A stretch of 64,000 bases of DNA from positions 372,001 through 436,000 of the forward strand of contig JADJRO010000001.1 of NCBI GenBank assembly GCA_016712145.1, in the 5' to 3' direction. The notes beneath the pieces were generated by a model that ran no database searches, had not been told where the DNA came from, and saw only the letters and a program-made list of their open reading frames with translations. How positions within the stretch are numbered: position 1 is the first letter of the stretch; every line of letters begins with the position of its first letter. Positions 18,790-26,515 of this stretch are shown here, one piece after another. Made by a program: the position numbers and the translations under genes. This stretch comes from Saprospiraceae bacterium (lineage in GTDB: Bacteria; Bacteroidota; Bacteroidia; Chitinophagales; Saprospiraceae).

Positions 18790-19280
18790 TTTAGGCTAAC
18801 CTTCCAATCATTGGCAGAATCCAGTGCCACTTCAATATTATCTTTCAAGGTAGTAGCCAATTTCATTCCTACAAAATCTACATGGATCGGAAACCCTTTA
18901 TGAGTACGTTCGATCAATACCGCTACTTCCAATTTCTTTGGGACGATATCCATGATCGTTTTAAAAGAATAAAACAGGGTCCTCCCTGTGTTTGCAACAT
19001 CGTCCGTAATTATAACAGATTTGTTTCGAAGCAACGAGGAATCAACGTTTAGGCTGATCGGGTGCTCGGTAGGCTGGGCCGGGTTAAGGTGTATATGAAG
19101 TAATTCGCATTGAATTGGAGATAACTCACTGATTTGCAAGCTCAAGAGTTTGGCTATTTCATACCCTTTGGTATTGATACCAGCCAGGAATAATTTCTTT
19201 TCATCAGAATGCCGTTCATAAATTTCTATGGCCATTCGTTTGATTTTTTGTTTAATTTGTTCCTGATTTAGAATTATCAT
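18786..19280 (-). CDS. Phosphoribosyltransferase (PyrR-like)
   Basis: 164 residues of the type I phosphoribosyltransferase fold. The PRPP loop VIITDDVANTGRT lies near residues 92-104, and an upstream hood region is LFLAGINTKGYEIAKLL. PyrR-like proteins act as uracil phosphoribosyltransferase and/or regulators of pyrimidine genes. No pyrimidine operon is attached here, so the specific base is not known. Divergent from the Fe-S membrane protein gene across 59 bases. Confidence 0.8.
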   Translation of the reverse strand: MIILNQEQIKQKIKRMAIEIYERHSDEKKLFLAGINTKGYEIAKLLSLQISELSPIQCELLHIHLNPAQPTEHPISLNVDSSLLRNKSVIITDDVANTGRTLFYSFKTIMDIVPKKLEVAVLIERTHKGFPIHVDFVGMKLATTLKDNIEVALDSANDWKVSLN

Positions 19281-19339
19281 ACTGATTTGATTAAAAGGTA
19301 AAAATCCCTAATTTTTGTTCAAAGATCTATTATTTTGAA

Positions 19340-20653
19340 ATGATTCACAGCATTGTCTTTATTCTTATTACAACTGCAATTCTGCGGTTTTCGTGGAAAC
19401 GATATGCCCAGGTATATCAGGCCATTCTGCTAGGGAAACCCAATTGGCCTGAAGGATCTGCGCTGGTTAGATTTAAAAATATGCTCTTATTTGCTTTGGG
19501 ACAGCGTAAAATGTTTACAAAACCTGTATCAGGTATCTTTCATTTTTTTATTTATACGGCGTTTTTATTAACCCAAGTTGAATTTCTTGAAATTTTTACG
19601 GATGGCTTGTTTGGAAAACATCGCTTGTTTGCCAATAAAATTGGATTTTTATACCCGGTAGCCATAAATACCATCGAAATCTTATCGCTCTTAGCCTTAA
19701 TTGCAACAGCGGTATTTTTGATACGAAGAAATATCCTGAAAATTAGCCGTTTTCATAAACCTGAGCTGAAAGGCTGGCCTTTTGCTGATGCCAACATTAT
19801 TTTACTAGGTGAAATTATACTCGTTCTAAGTATTTTTATGATGAATGGCGCTGATCAATATTTGCAACAACTAAAACCAGAATCTTACCATTCCACCGGA
19901 ACATTTTTTCTTTCTGCTTCCACTACCATGCCTCTTTTTAGTGGTTTATCAGCGGACTGGATCATCTTTACGGAGCGTTTCTTTTGGTGGACGCATTATC
20001 TGGTTGTTCTTGGTTTTATTGCCTATTTGCCCTATTCCAAACATTTACACATTTTTCTTGCATTCCCATCAAGCTATTATGCTGATTTAAATCCCAGAGG
20101 TGAAATTCAAAACATCCCATATATCCAAAATGAAGTCAAGGGGATGCTCGGATTGGAAAATGATCCATCCATGGAAGCACCGAATCATTTTGGGGCGCAA
20201 GATGTCAATGAATTATCTCAACAAATTTTATTGCAAGCTTTTTCATGCACAGAATGTGGGCGTTGTACAGCCGTTTGTCCGGCAAACATGACCGGTAAAA
20301 AATTGAGTCCACGAAAAATTGTGATGGATATTCGAGATCGGGCTGAGGAACTTGTTCAGACCAAAGCATTTAAAAGAATGGAGGATGGGACAACAATTGA
20401 GATTACAGATGGCCTTTCTCTTTACGATAAAATATCAAAGGAAGAATTGTATGCATGCACGACTTGCAATGCCTGTGTGGAGGCTTGTCCTGTTCTTATA
20501 AATCCTTTGAAACCCATATTGGAATTGCGCCGTTATGATATATTAATGAACAGTGGGGGACCTTCTGAGTGGCTTCCTATGTTTAATAGTTTAGAAAACA
20601 ATCAAGCAGTTTGGGCACTATCTGAAAACCGTACAAACTGGATAACAAATTGA
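19340..20653 (+). CDS. Membrane (Fe-S)-binding electron-transfer protein, HdrD/GlpC-like
   Basis: 437 residues. The N-terminal half has five or so membrane segments (FVLITTAILRFSW onward) resembling a nitrate reductase gamma-like cytochrome b region. The C-terminal half has two 4Fe-4S motifs, CTECGRCTAVCP (about 303) and CTTCNACVEACP (about 375). It overlaps the next gene by four bases if the TTG at 20650 is used. Family knowledge suggests membrane-linked quinone or ferredoxin electron transfer together with the CCG-domain subunit. The electron donor is not shown by the context. Confidence 0.85.
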   Translation: MIHSIVFILITTAILRFSWKRYAQVYQAILLGKPNWPEGSALVRFKNMLLFALGQRKMFTKPVSGIFHFFIYTAFLLTQVEFLEIFTDGLFGKHRLFANKIGFLYPVAINTIEILSLLALIATAVFLIRRNILKISRFHKPELKGWPFADANIILLGEIILVLSIFMMNGADQYLQQLKPESYHSTGTFFLSASTTMPLFSGLSADWIIFTERFFWWTHYLVVLGFIAYLPYSKHLHIFLAFPSSYYADLNPRGEIQNIPYIQNEVKGMLGLENDPSMEAPNHFGAQDVNELSQQILLQAFSCTECGRCTAVCPANMTGKKLSPRKIVMDIRDRAEELVQTKAFKRMEDGTTIEITDGLSLYDKISKEELYACTTCNACVEACPVLINPLKPILELRRYDILMNSGGPSEWLPMFNSLENNQAVWALSENRTNWITN

Positions 20654-21435
20654 GTGAAATGAAAATACCAATACTTAGCGAATTGCATGCAGAAGGTAAA
20701 AAACCGGAAATTCTATTTTGGGTTGGTTGTGCGGGAAATTATGATGCCAGGGCTCAAAAAATTACACGGGCATTTTGTGAAATCCTAAATAATATCGGTC
20801 AGTCCTATGCCATTTTGGGAGAAGAAGAAAAATGTACAGGGGACCCAGCCCGAAGAGCAGGAAATGAATTGTTGTTCCAAATGCTCGCGCAACAAAATAT
20901 TGAGACGCTAACAAATTATGGTATTCAAAAGATTGTGTGCACGTGCCCACATTGTTTTAATACTTTAAAAAATGAATACCCCGCTTTGGGAGGCAAATTT
21001 GATGTGATCCATTATTCAGAGTTTTTAGATTTGTTAATTAAAGAAAATAGAATTGTGATACAAGAACAGGAAGGTCAAAAAATTACCTACCACGATTCTT
21101 GTTATTTAGGAAGGATTAATGGTGTCTATCAGGCTCCAAGATCTATAATCAATTCGTTGAAACACGAGTTGGTAGAAATGAAACGGGCAAAGCAAAATGG
21201 TCTTTGCTGCGGGGCAGGAGGTGCTCAAATGTTTAAAGAAGAAGAACATGGAGTTAAACGGATAAATACCGAACGGGCTGAAGAAGTTATCAATACCAAT
21301 TCGCACGTTGTCGTAGCCAATTGTCCGTTTTGCATCACCATGCTTCAGGATGGTATTAAAGAAAAAAATGCACAGGATCAAGTAATGGTTTACGATCTTG
21401 CAGAACTTATACTCCAAAATCAAAAGCAACAATGA
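20650..21435 (+). CDS. CCG-domain (Fe-S) protein, heterodisulfide-reductase-like subunit
   Basis: About 260 residues. It has two cysteine-rich CCG-type repeats: EKCTGDPARR with CTCPHCFNTLKNEYP (about 95-110), and DSCYLGR, NGLCCGAGGAQMF (about 180) with CPFCITMLQDG. These bind a non-cubane Fe-S cluster in HdrB-like and LutA/GlpC-like proteins. The start may be the TTG at 20650, coupled to the upstream stop, or the ATG at 20659 (MKIPILSE). It forms a two-subunit redox module with the preceding membrane protein. Confidence 0.87.
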   Translation: MSEMKIPILSELHAEGKKPEILFWVGCAGNYDARAQKITRAFCEILNNIGQSYAILGEEEKCTGDPARRAGNELLFQMLAQQNIETLTNYGIQKIVCTCPHCFNTLKNEYPALGGKFDVIHYSEFLDLLIKENRIVIQEQEGQKITYHDSCYLGRINGVYQAPRSIINSLKHELVEMKRAKQNGLCCGAGGAQMFKEEEHGVKRINTERAEEVINTNSHVVVANCPFCITMLQDGIKEKNAQDQVMVYDLAELILQNQKQQ

Positions 21436-21935
21436 TGGACTTAATCTCATTTCCTGACTATTCACGTGTTTGGGTCTATGGATCGGATCGAAAAATCCCG
21501 GAATCTTTAATTTGGGAATTAAACAATAAAATATATCTGTTTTCCCAAGATTGGATTAGCCATCAAAAAGCTTTACGCGCTACAGGGGGCTTGTTGCACG
21601 CTTATTTTCTCGTATTGATTGTTGATCAGCAAGTAAATCAACCCGGAGGTTGCAGCATCGATTCTTCCGTCCGATTTATACAAAACCTGGGAGCAGAATA
21701 TCAACTCGATTTTTTTAATAGAAACCTATTTTATTATTTAAAAGACAGCGAAGTCAAAACGATCAGTCGTATGGCATTGCAAAACCAGGAAATTCCATTA
21801 GAAATAAATCAGGATACCTTGTTTTTTGATAATCTGGTAAGTGATAAATTAAGTTTTCAAAAAAGCTGGCTAAAACCCTTAAAAGATTCCTGGCAGGCAA
21901 AATTTATTCAACCAAAATTAATTCTTACGGAATAG
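21432..21935 (+). CDS. Conserved Bacteroidota protein often mis-called ABC transporter ATPase
   Basis: 167 residues, overlapping the CCG gene by four bases (ATGA). It lacks Walker motifs, so the ATPase name sometimes given to this family is not supported. Recognisable family parts are SRVWVYGSDRKI near the start and QPGGCSIDSSVRFIQNLG (about 72-90). It is soluble, with no signal peptide. The tight coupling suggests a role with the Fe-S redox pair, but the function is unknown. Confidence 0.7.
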   Translation: MMDLISFPDYSRVWVYGSDRKIPESLIWELNNKIYLFSQDWISHQKALRATGGLLHAYFLVLIVDQQVNQPGGCSIDSSVRFIQNLGAEYQLDFFNRNLFYYLKDSEVKTISRMALQNQEIPLEINQDTLFFDNLVSDKLSFQKSWLKPLKDSWQAKFIQPKLILTE

Positions 21936-21959
21936 ACAAAACAAATTGGTCGTTTTGAA

Positions 21960-22427
21960 TTATTTCGCATTCTTTTTTTGAAGTTCATCTAAAATCTGTT
22001 CTTCAGATTTACCAAGATTTTGAATCAACATTTGGGCATCATCCACAAATTCACTTTTTGGATATTTTGTGATGAATTCAAGGTAAAATTTACGTGCAGT
22101 GGCGGTGTCTTTTAAATCATTGTCGAATAGAAAACCCTTCATAAAACAAGCGTTTTCAGCTTTGGCATGTTTCGGGTATTTCTCAACAATCCAGTCAAAT
22201 AAACTTAAGCATTTGTCATACGTGGTCAATAATTTAGAAGTTTGAGCAGCACTAAATAAAAACTCAGGTGACTTGTCGCTGTTTGGCAAAACTAGGGCAT
22301 AGGCTTCGCAAGCATCTACGTAATTAAATGCTTTTTCTTTGTCATAGGTATTAAGCGTATCAGGGAAAATGGATTTAGCCAAATCGACTAAATATTCTTC
22401 AGGAGTTTGTTGTTTTGCAGTTTGGCT
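21960..22427 (-). pseudogene. C-terminal half of frameshifted TPR-like lipoprotein
   Basis: Helical repeat region (DACEAYALVLPNSDKSPEF, CLSLFDWIVEKYPKHAKAE, ARKFYLEFITKYPKSEFVD) like the tetratricopeptide repeats of BamD-type proteins. In its own frame the only nearby start would be TTG at 22382, but the frame stays open back to a stop at 22428-22430, exactly where the upstream frame is running. It therefore continues the 22388-22858 gene after a one-base loss between 22391 and 22427. The joined protein would be about 299 residues. Confidence 0.75.
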
Positions 22428-22858
22428 TCAAGCTCTACTTTTCGGTTATCTCCCGGAAAAGCTTGTCCAAAACAGAGCGTCAGAATATCGGCTGCTTCAT
22501 TCTTGCCTATGTTTCTAAGGCACTCAATCATTTTTACAATATTGTCTGGAGTGTCTTTGCGTGCATAATGATTTTTAATCAGATTGTTTAGAAAGATTAC
22601 GGTCTGACGGCAATTGTTCATTTTGATGCTGGCTGCCGAACATTTAGAAAGTAAATCTTCAATCAATGCGGGTTCGTCTTTATGCTCCTGCATGATTTCA
22701 AGATAGGCAGTAATCAATTTATCATAGGTGGTATCCGTAGGGCTTGAATTAAAATCAGCTTCTAGCTTGCCGATTTTCTCTGCATCAAATTTCTGATTTG
22801 ACTTGCAGGCAAAAAACCCTAAAAGGACTACCGGAATCATATAATAAAGAAACTTCAT
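22388..22858 (-). CDS. N-terminal half of frameshifted TPR-like lipoprotein
   Basis: 156 residues with a lipoprotein signal (MIPVVLLGFFACKSN, lipobox FFAC) and a helical region about 130 long. The frame ends early in LQNNKLLKNI. Adding one A in the plus-strand T runs near 22406-22423 gives EAKTAKQQTPEEYLVDLAK and reads through to 21960. The intact product would be an envelope lipoprotein with TPR-like repeats; no specific partner is known. It is divergent from the photolyase gene, with a -7 box at 22874. Confidence 0.75.
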   Translation of the reverse strand: MKFLYYMIPVVLLGFFACKSNQKFDAEKIGKLEADFNSSPTDTTYDKLITAYLEIMQEHKDEPALIEDLLSKCSAASIKMNNCRQTVIFLNNLIKNHYARKDTPDNIVKMIECLRNIGKNEAADILTLCFGQAFPGDNRKVELEAKLQNNKLLKNI

Positions 22859-22873
22859 ATCTGCGCTTTAATA

Positions 22874-22881
22874 CAAAGGTA
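22874..22881 (-). promoter_or_regulatory. -7 box for the TPR-like lipoprotein
   Basis: TACCTTTG on the minus strand matches TAnnTTTG, 15 bases upstream of the ATG at 22858. No -33 TTG is evident. Confidence 0.4.
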
Positions 22882-22964
22882 ATCAGTTGCTATCATTGCT
22901 TGTAGGTCGTCAGAATGATTAACATTTATTTTGAACGAAATTTGCCGGAACGTGTTGAACATAA

Positions 22965-24272
22965 ATGAATTATGCGGCATTTTGGTTTCGCAGGGATTTG
23001 CGGTTACAGGACAATCATGGCCTTTCTAAAGCTCTAAACAGTGGTTTTCCTGTAATTCCCATTTTCATATTTGATGAGACTATTTTATCAAAATTGAGTA
23101 ATACATCAGATGCCCGTGTATCGTTTATATACAAGCAAATCAAGTCTTTAAAGCAGGAATTACAGGCATTGGGTTCCGATCTTTTGGTATTTTATGGAAC
23201 GCCGGATCATATATGGAATATCCTGTTTGAAGCCTATCCCATCAAACAATTATTCTATAACAGAGACTATGAATCTTATGCATTGCAACGCGATGCACGC
23301 ATACATGAATTAGCACAAAGTAAAAATGTGCAATGTTTTAGTTACAAAGACCAGGTGCTATTTGAAAAAGACGAATGCCTTAAAGAAGATGGGAGCCCCT
23401 ATACCGTTTTTACTGCATATAAAAATAAAATACTCAAGCAGATTGAGTTAGTGGGTCCTGACAAGCTATTTACACCGCATGATTGCAACGATCCTTCTGG
23501 TTTTTGGACCTGTGCACCAAATCCAATGCTTTCATTTGGAGAAATCGGTTTTACACCAACAACAATCCAATTTCCGGATCAGCAGACGAAGCAATCCTTA
23601 ATTAATAACTATGCCGAGAAACGCGATTTTCCATATGAAAATGCTACATCCCAACTTGGCATTCATTTTAGATTTGGTACAATCAGTATTAGGCAAAAAG
23701 CAAAAGCAGCGTATGCATTAAGTCCGATCTATTTCAGTGAATTACTCTGGAGAGATTTTTATTCTATGATCTTACAGGCATTTCCCTATGTAGAATTTTC
23801 TTGTTTTAAACCGGCATACAACCGCATTGAATGGGAAAACAATGAGCAGTTATTTAAAGCCTGGTGTGAAGGCAAAACCGGATATCCTATGGTAGATGCC
23901 GGAATGCGACAACTCAATCAAACCGGATTTATGCACAATCGTTTGAGAATGATTACAGCGAGTTTTTTAGTAAAACATTTGCTGATCGACTGGCGTTGGG
24001 GAGAGACCTACTTTGCAGAAAAATTACTGGACTTTGATCTGGCCAGTAACAACGGAGGCTGGCAATGGGCTGCAGGTTGTGGCACCGATGCTGCGCCTTA
24101 TTTTCGAATCTTTAATCCCGAACTACAACAACAGCGATTTGATCCGGATTTTAAATTTATTAAAAAATGGGTTCCGGAATTTACAAAGCAAAAATACCTT
24201 CCTCCAATAGTAAATCATCAGGATGCCAGAACAAAGTGTCTTTCTAAATTTAGTGTAGTTTCAGAAAAATAA
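22965..24272 (+). CDS. phrB: Deoxyribodipyrimidine photolyase
   Basis: 435 residues of the class I photolyase/cryptochrome family. The N-terminal alpha/beta antenna domain starts AAFWFRRDLRLQDNHGL. The FAD domain has ELLWRDFYSMIL (about 260), WCEGKTGYPMVDAGMRQL (about 303), MHNRLRMITASFLVKHLL and WQWAAGCGTDAAPYFRIFNP (about 360). Length and motifs fit a functional CPD photolyase that uses blue light to repair cyclobutane dimers. A single-domain cryptochrome-like role cannot be excluded. Confidence 0.93.
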   Translation: MNYAAFWFRRDLRLQDNHGLSKALNSGFPVIPIFIFDETILSKLSNTSDARVSFIYKQIKSLKQELQALGSDLLVFYGTPDHIWNILFEAYPIKQLFYNRDYESYALQRDARIHELAQSKNVQCFSYKDQVLFEKDECLKEDGSPYTVFTAYKNKILKQIELVGPDKLFTPHDCNDPSGFWTCAPNPMLSFGEIGFTPTTIQFPDQQTKQSLINNYAEKRDFPYENATSQLGIHFRFGTISIRQKAKAAYALSPIYFSELLWRDFYSMILQAFPYVEFSCFKPAYNRIEWENNEQLFKAWCEGKTGYPMVDAGMRQLNQTGFMHNRLRMITASFLVKHLLIDWRWGETYFAEKLLDFDLASNNGGWQWAAGCGTDAAPYFRIFNPELQQQRFDPDFKFIKKWVPEFTKQKYLPPIVNHQDARTKCLSKFSVVSEK

Positions 24273-24357
24273 AATTTTAATATTTTTATTAATTTCTGAA
24301 ACTTTTAAATATTAATTACCGTTGTTATTATATATTCTTTTCAAGTCAAGCTGCTAT

Positions 24358-24383
24358 GAGTTTTTTGCGTGCAAGAAAAACTC
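24358..24383 (+). terminator. Possible weak hairpin after the photolyase gene
   Basis: GAGTTTTT and AAAAACTC form an 8-bp stem around a 10-base loop, followed by CTTTATTT. It lies 86 bases after the photolyase stop in the 157-base gap before the small secreted protein gene. The tract after it is poor in T, so termination is uncertain. Confidence 0.3.
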
Positions 24384-24429
24384 CTTTATTTAGGTAAACC
24401 CTATTTTTTATTTTTTTAATTTTTGTTTT

Positions 24430-24726
24430 ATGAGAAAGTTTAGTTTGACTTTCGTCAGCATCTTACTGGTTAGTTTGGTGTTGACAGCTGCTACATGGTT
24501 GTCTGGTACAAACCAGGTGATTGCTTATGTAGCAAGTTCCTATGGAGTAAGCTTATCTGCGGTAAGCTTGCAATCTCCAAATGTTGTCCAGGTTCAACAA
24601 GGCATGAACAACATTTCTGGAACTGCAGTTTTTAACGGGTGTGGTGATCTTTGCACGGAGCTCACCATTTCATTTCCAGATCGTACACTGCAATTTATTG
24701 TAGAGGACGATATAAGTGGATTTTAA
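24430..24726 (+). CDS. Small secreted protein of unknown function
   Basis: 98 residues. The N-terminus MRKFSLTFVSILLVSLVLTAATW is a signal peptide or single membrane anchor. The mature part is short and beta-prone, has one pair of cysteines (NGCGDLCTEL, possible disulfide) and ends LQFIVEDDISGF. It stands alone between a possible hairpin and a clear terminator, with a long T-rich leader (24400-24429), so it is probably its own transcript. No family recognised. Confidence 0.6.
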   Translation: MRKFSLTFVSILLVSLVLTAATWLSGTNQVIAYVASSYGVSLSAVSLQSPNVVQVQQGMNNISGTAVFNGCGDLCTELTISFPDRTLQFIVEDDISGF

Positions 24727-24734
24727 GCAACCGG

Positions 24735-24770
24735 AAGGAGTCTCTGGATTTTTTCCGGAGACTCTTTTTA
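24735..24770. terminator. Intrinsic terminator after the small secreted protein
   Basis: GGAGTCTCTGGA and TCCGGAGACTC pair over about 11 bp with one G-T wobble, a T-rich loop, then CTTTTTAT. It separates the small gene from the convergent broken helical-repeat gene. Confidence 0.75.
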
Positions 24771-24778
24771 TATGGATA

Positions 24779-25828
24779 TTAATTTAAAAGTTCATCAACT
24801 TTTTCAAGTAGCCAGGATTTGCTGGTTGCTTGCGACTCAAGAATTTCTTTTTTAAGTTGAGTTAATTTAAGTTTATTATCATTGTTTTCTGTTAGTTTTT
24901 TTGTTAATTTAATTAATTGTAAGTAGCTGATTTTTCTTTCTTCGGTAATGCTTTTGTTTCTATTAACAAATAACTTAAAGCTATCATAAAATGATTGTAA
25001 GGCATCATATTCATCTAATTCATAGTAACATGCTAAAAGTAAGGATTTTGCTCCTAAACCATAAGTCACCTCATCAAATTGAACTTGTTGGAGCAATGGA
25101 ATAGCCTTATTGTATTCATTTTTATAAAAATATAAAGAGGCGAGATTGTAGTTAATTGCATTTTCGCGATATTCTTTATTGATCTTTGTTTTAAATGAAT
25201 TGATAAAGTCTTCAGTCCAATTAAATTCATTTAATCTTAAGGCAAGAGTGATGATATTTTTAAAGGCCCAAGGCGATAGTTCTCCATTTATTAAAACTGA
25301 TTGATTTTCTAACCCTTGTTTCCATAATTCAAAATTTTCTTTGCTGTATTTTAATTGACCCTGATTTTGTTTTTGAATTGTGTAATTTATTGCAGAATTC
25401 ATAATATCTCTTGCTTCTTCAGGTGGAAATAAATGTAGATGATTTTTAATTAGATCTCTAAGATTAAAAAAATGGGTTTCGTCAGCAGGTTCGATATATG
25501 TTAGAAATATTTGATAATAAATTGCTATTGCAGGAATATTTATAAAATTACTATTTTTAATTTCTCTAACAATTTCTGGAATTAAAATTACATTTAAATC
25601 GATTTTAGTCATTTTGCTCCAACTCAATAACAAACAATAATATTTTAACTTTTCTGAAAAGTAAAAATGATTTAGATGGCCATCTATTTCTGATATATTT
25701 AATTTTTGAATATTTAGTTTTTTTACCCGAGCCGATTCAATGTTTTCCAAAATATACTTGTATTTTTCAATGGAATAGAGATCGTAGTAGTACGTGCCAT
25801 TTCGGTTGTTTTCTTTTTTAAAATAGTT
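24779..25828 (-). pseudogene. C-terminal part of a frameshifted helical-repeat protein
   Basis: 323 residues if read from the ATG at 25750. In-frame sequence upstream of that ATG (NYFKKENNRNGTYYYDLYS then IEKYKYILENIES) matches the expected continuation of the 25723-26208 gene, so this is one protein. The part is rich in alternating helices with TPR-like spacing (NYNLASLYFYKNEYNKAIPLLQQ). No catalytic motif. Family not recognised; I have only a vague memory of similar unnamed proteins in Saprospiraceae. Confidence 0.65.
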
Positions 25829-26208
25829 AAACCGGATTGAATGGTGCTGTGTATGAATTCATCCATTTCTTTGCGATGCAGCATTTGCAAGAGATAATGG
25901 ACCCGATGCGCTGAATTGTCATCGTAGGCCAATTGGGCAAGGAAATCTTCTCCGAGTACCATCAGTAGGTGTAAGAGTTTACGTAGTCGATCATAATCAA
26001 ACGATTCATTTGGGAAGATTAAGTCCCAAACGATTTCTTTTTGCAAGGGACTACTTTTTTCATCCAATAAATGAGTTTCAAAAACTGAATAGAGTGCCAG
26101 TAACGTTTGGTTGGTGTTAAAATATGGGGATTCAAGGTATTTTCTAAATTTGCGTAACTCTTTGTTATTGAGTGTTTTAAGAAATCTATAAAATTTAGAA
26201 TCATTCAT
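25723..26208 (-). CDS. N-terminal part of a frameshifted helical-repeat protein
   Basis: Starts at the ATG at 26208 (MNDSKFYRFLKTLNNKELR); an upstream ATG at 26244 gives an unlikely extension. Motifs of note are KFRKYLESPYFN and RLRKLLHLLMVLGEDFL. The frame drifts after EFIHSTIQSGL into a false tail. Adding one base to the AAA run at 25829-25831 (plus strand) restores GFNYFKKENNRNG and runs to 24779, giving about 476 residues. No signal peptide. Function unknown. Confidence 0.65.
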   Translation of the reverse strand: MNDSKFYRFLKTLNNKELRKFRKYLESPYFNTNQTLLALYSVFETHLLDEKSSPLQKEIVWDLIFPNESFDYDRLRKLLHLLMVLGEDFLAQLAYDDNSAHRVHYLLQMLHRKEMDEFIHSTIQSGLTILKKKTTEMARTTTISIPLKNTSIFWKTLNRLG

Positions 26209-26471
26209 AGTGTTGATTAAAAATGAAGGACTAAAATAATACAAATTCTTGACTAATAATTAAGCAATTTATGATGAATTTATAGGCAACGCACTTGCTT
26301 TATGCCTTGTTTTAATATATAAATTTTGAGCGCAATTACTAGGATTAAATTTTATTAATTCCATACAATATATAATATATAAATAGAATTTATAATCATT
26401 TGATATATAATAGCATATAGATCATATTGAAATTAAATCATATACGAATAAAAATAATTTGTATATAATGC
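26209..26471. other. AT-rich intergenic region without a recognisable gene
   Basis: Between the divergent helical-repeat gene and the Ig-like T9SS gene. It is very A/T rich with repeated ATATATAA-type words (about 26365-26430). I see no open frame of note, tRNA or rRNA. The only supported element is the promoter at its right end. Confidence 0.5.
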
Positions 26472-26501
26472 TTTGAAATATCGGATAATGGTTTACTTTT
26501 G
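26472..26501 (+). promoter_or_regulatory. Bacteroidota-type promoter for the Ig-like T9SS protein
   Basis: A TTTG -33 element at 26472-26475 and TACTTTTG (TAnnTTTG) at 26494-26501, separated by 18 bases. The ATG at 26516 is only 14 bases after the box, so the leader would be very short. Confidence 0.55.
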
Positions 26502-26515
26502 TGATACTGGTTATT

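Noticed and set aside
24356..24400. Riboswitch or leader attenuator before the small secreted protein
   Set aside because: Only an 8-bp hairpin is visible, with no second competing structure or leader peptide.
26365..26430. ATATATAA-type repeated words as a regulatory array
   Set aside because: They are too simple and irregular; they reflect extreme A/T composition rather than a defined repeat unit.
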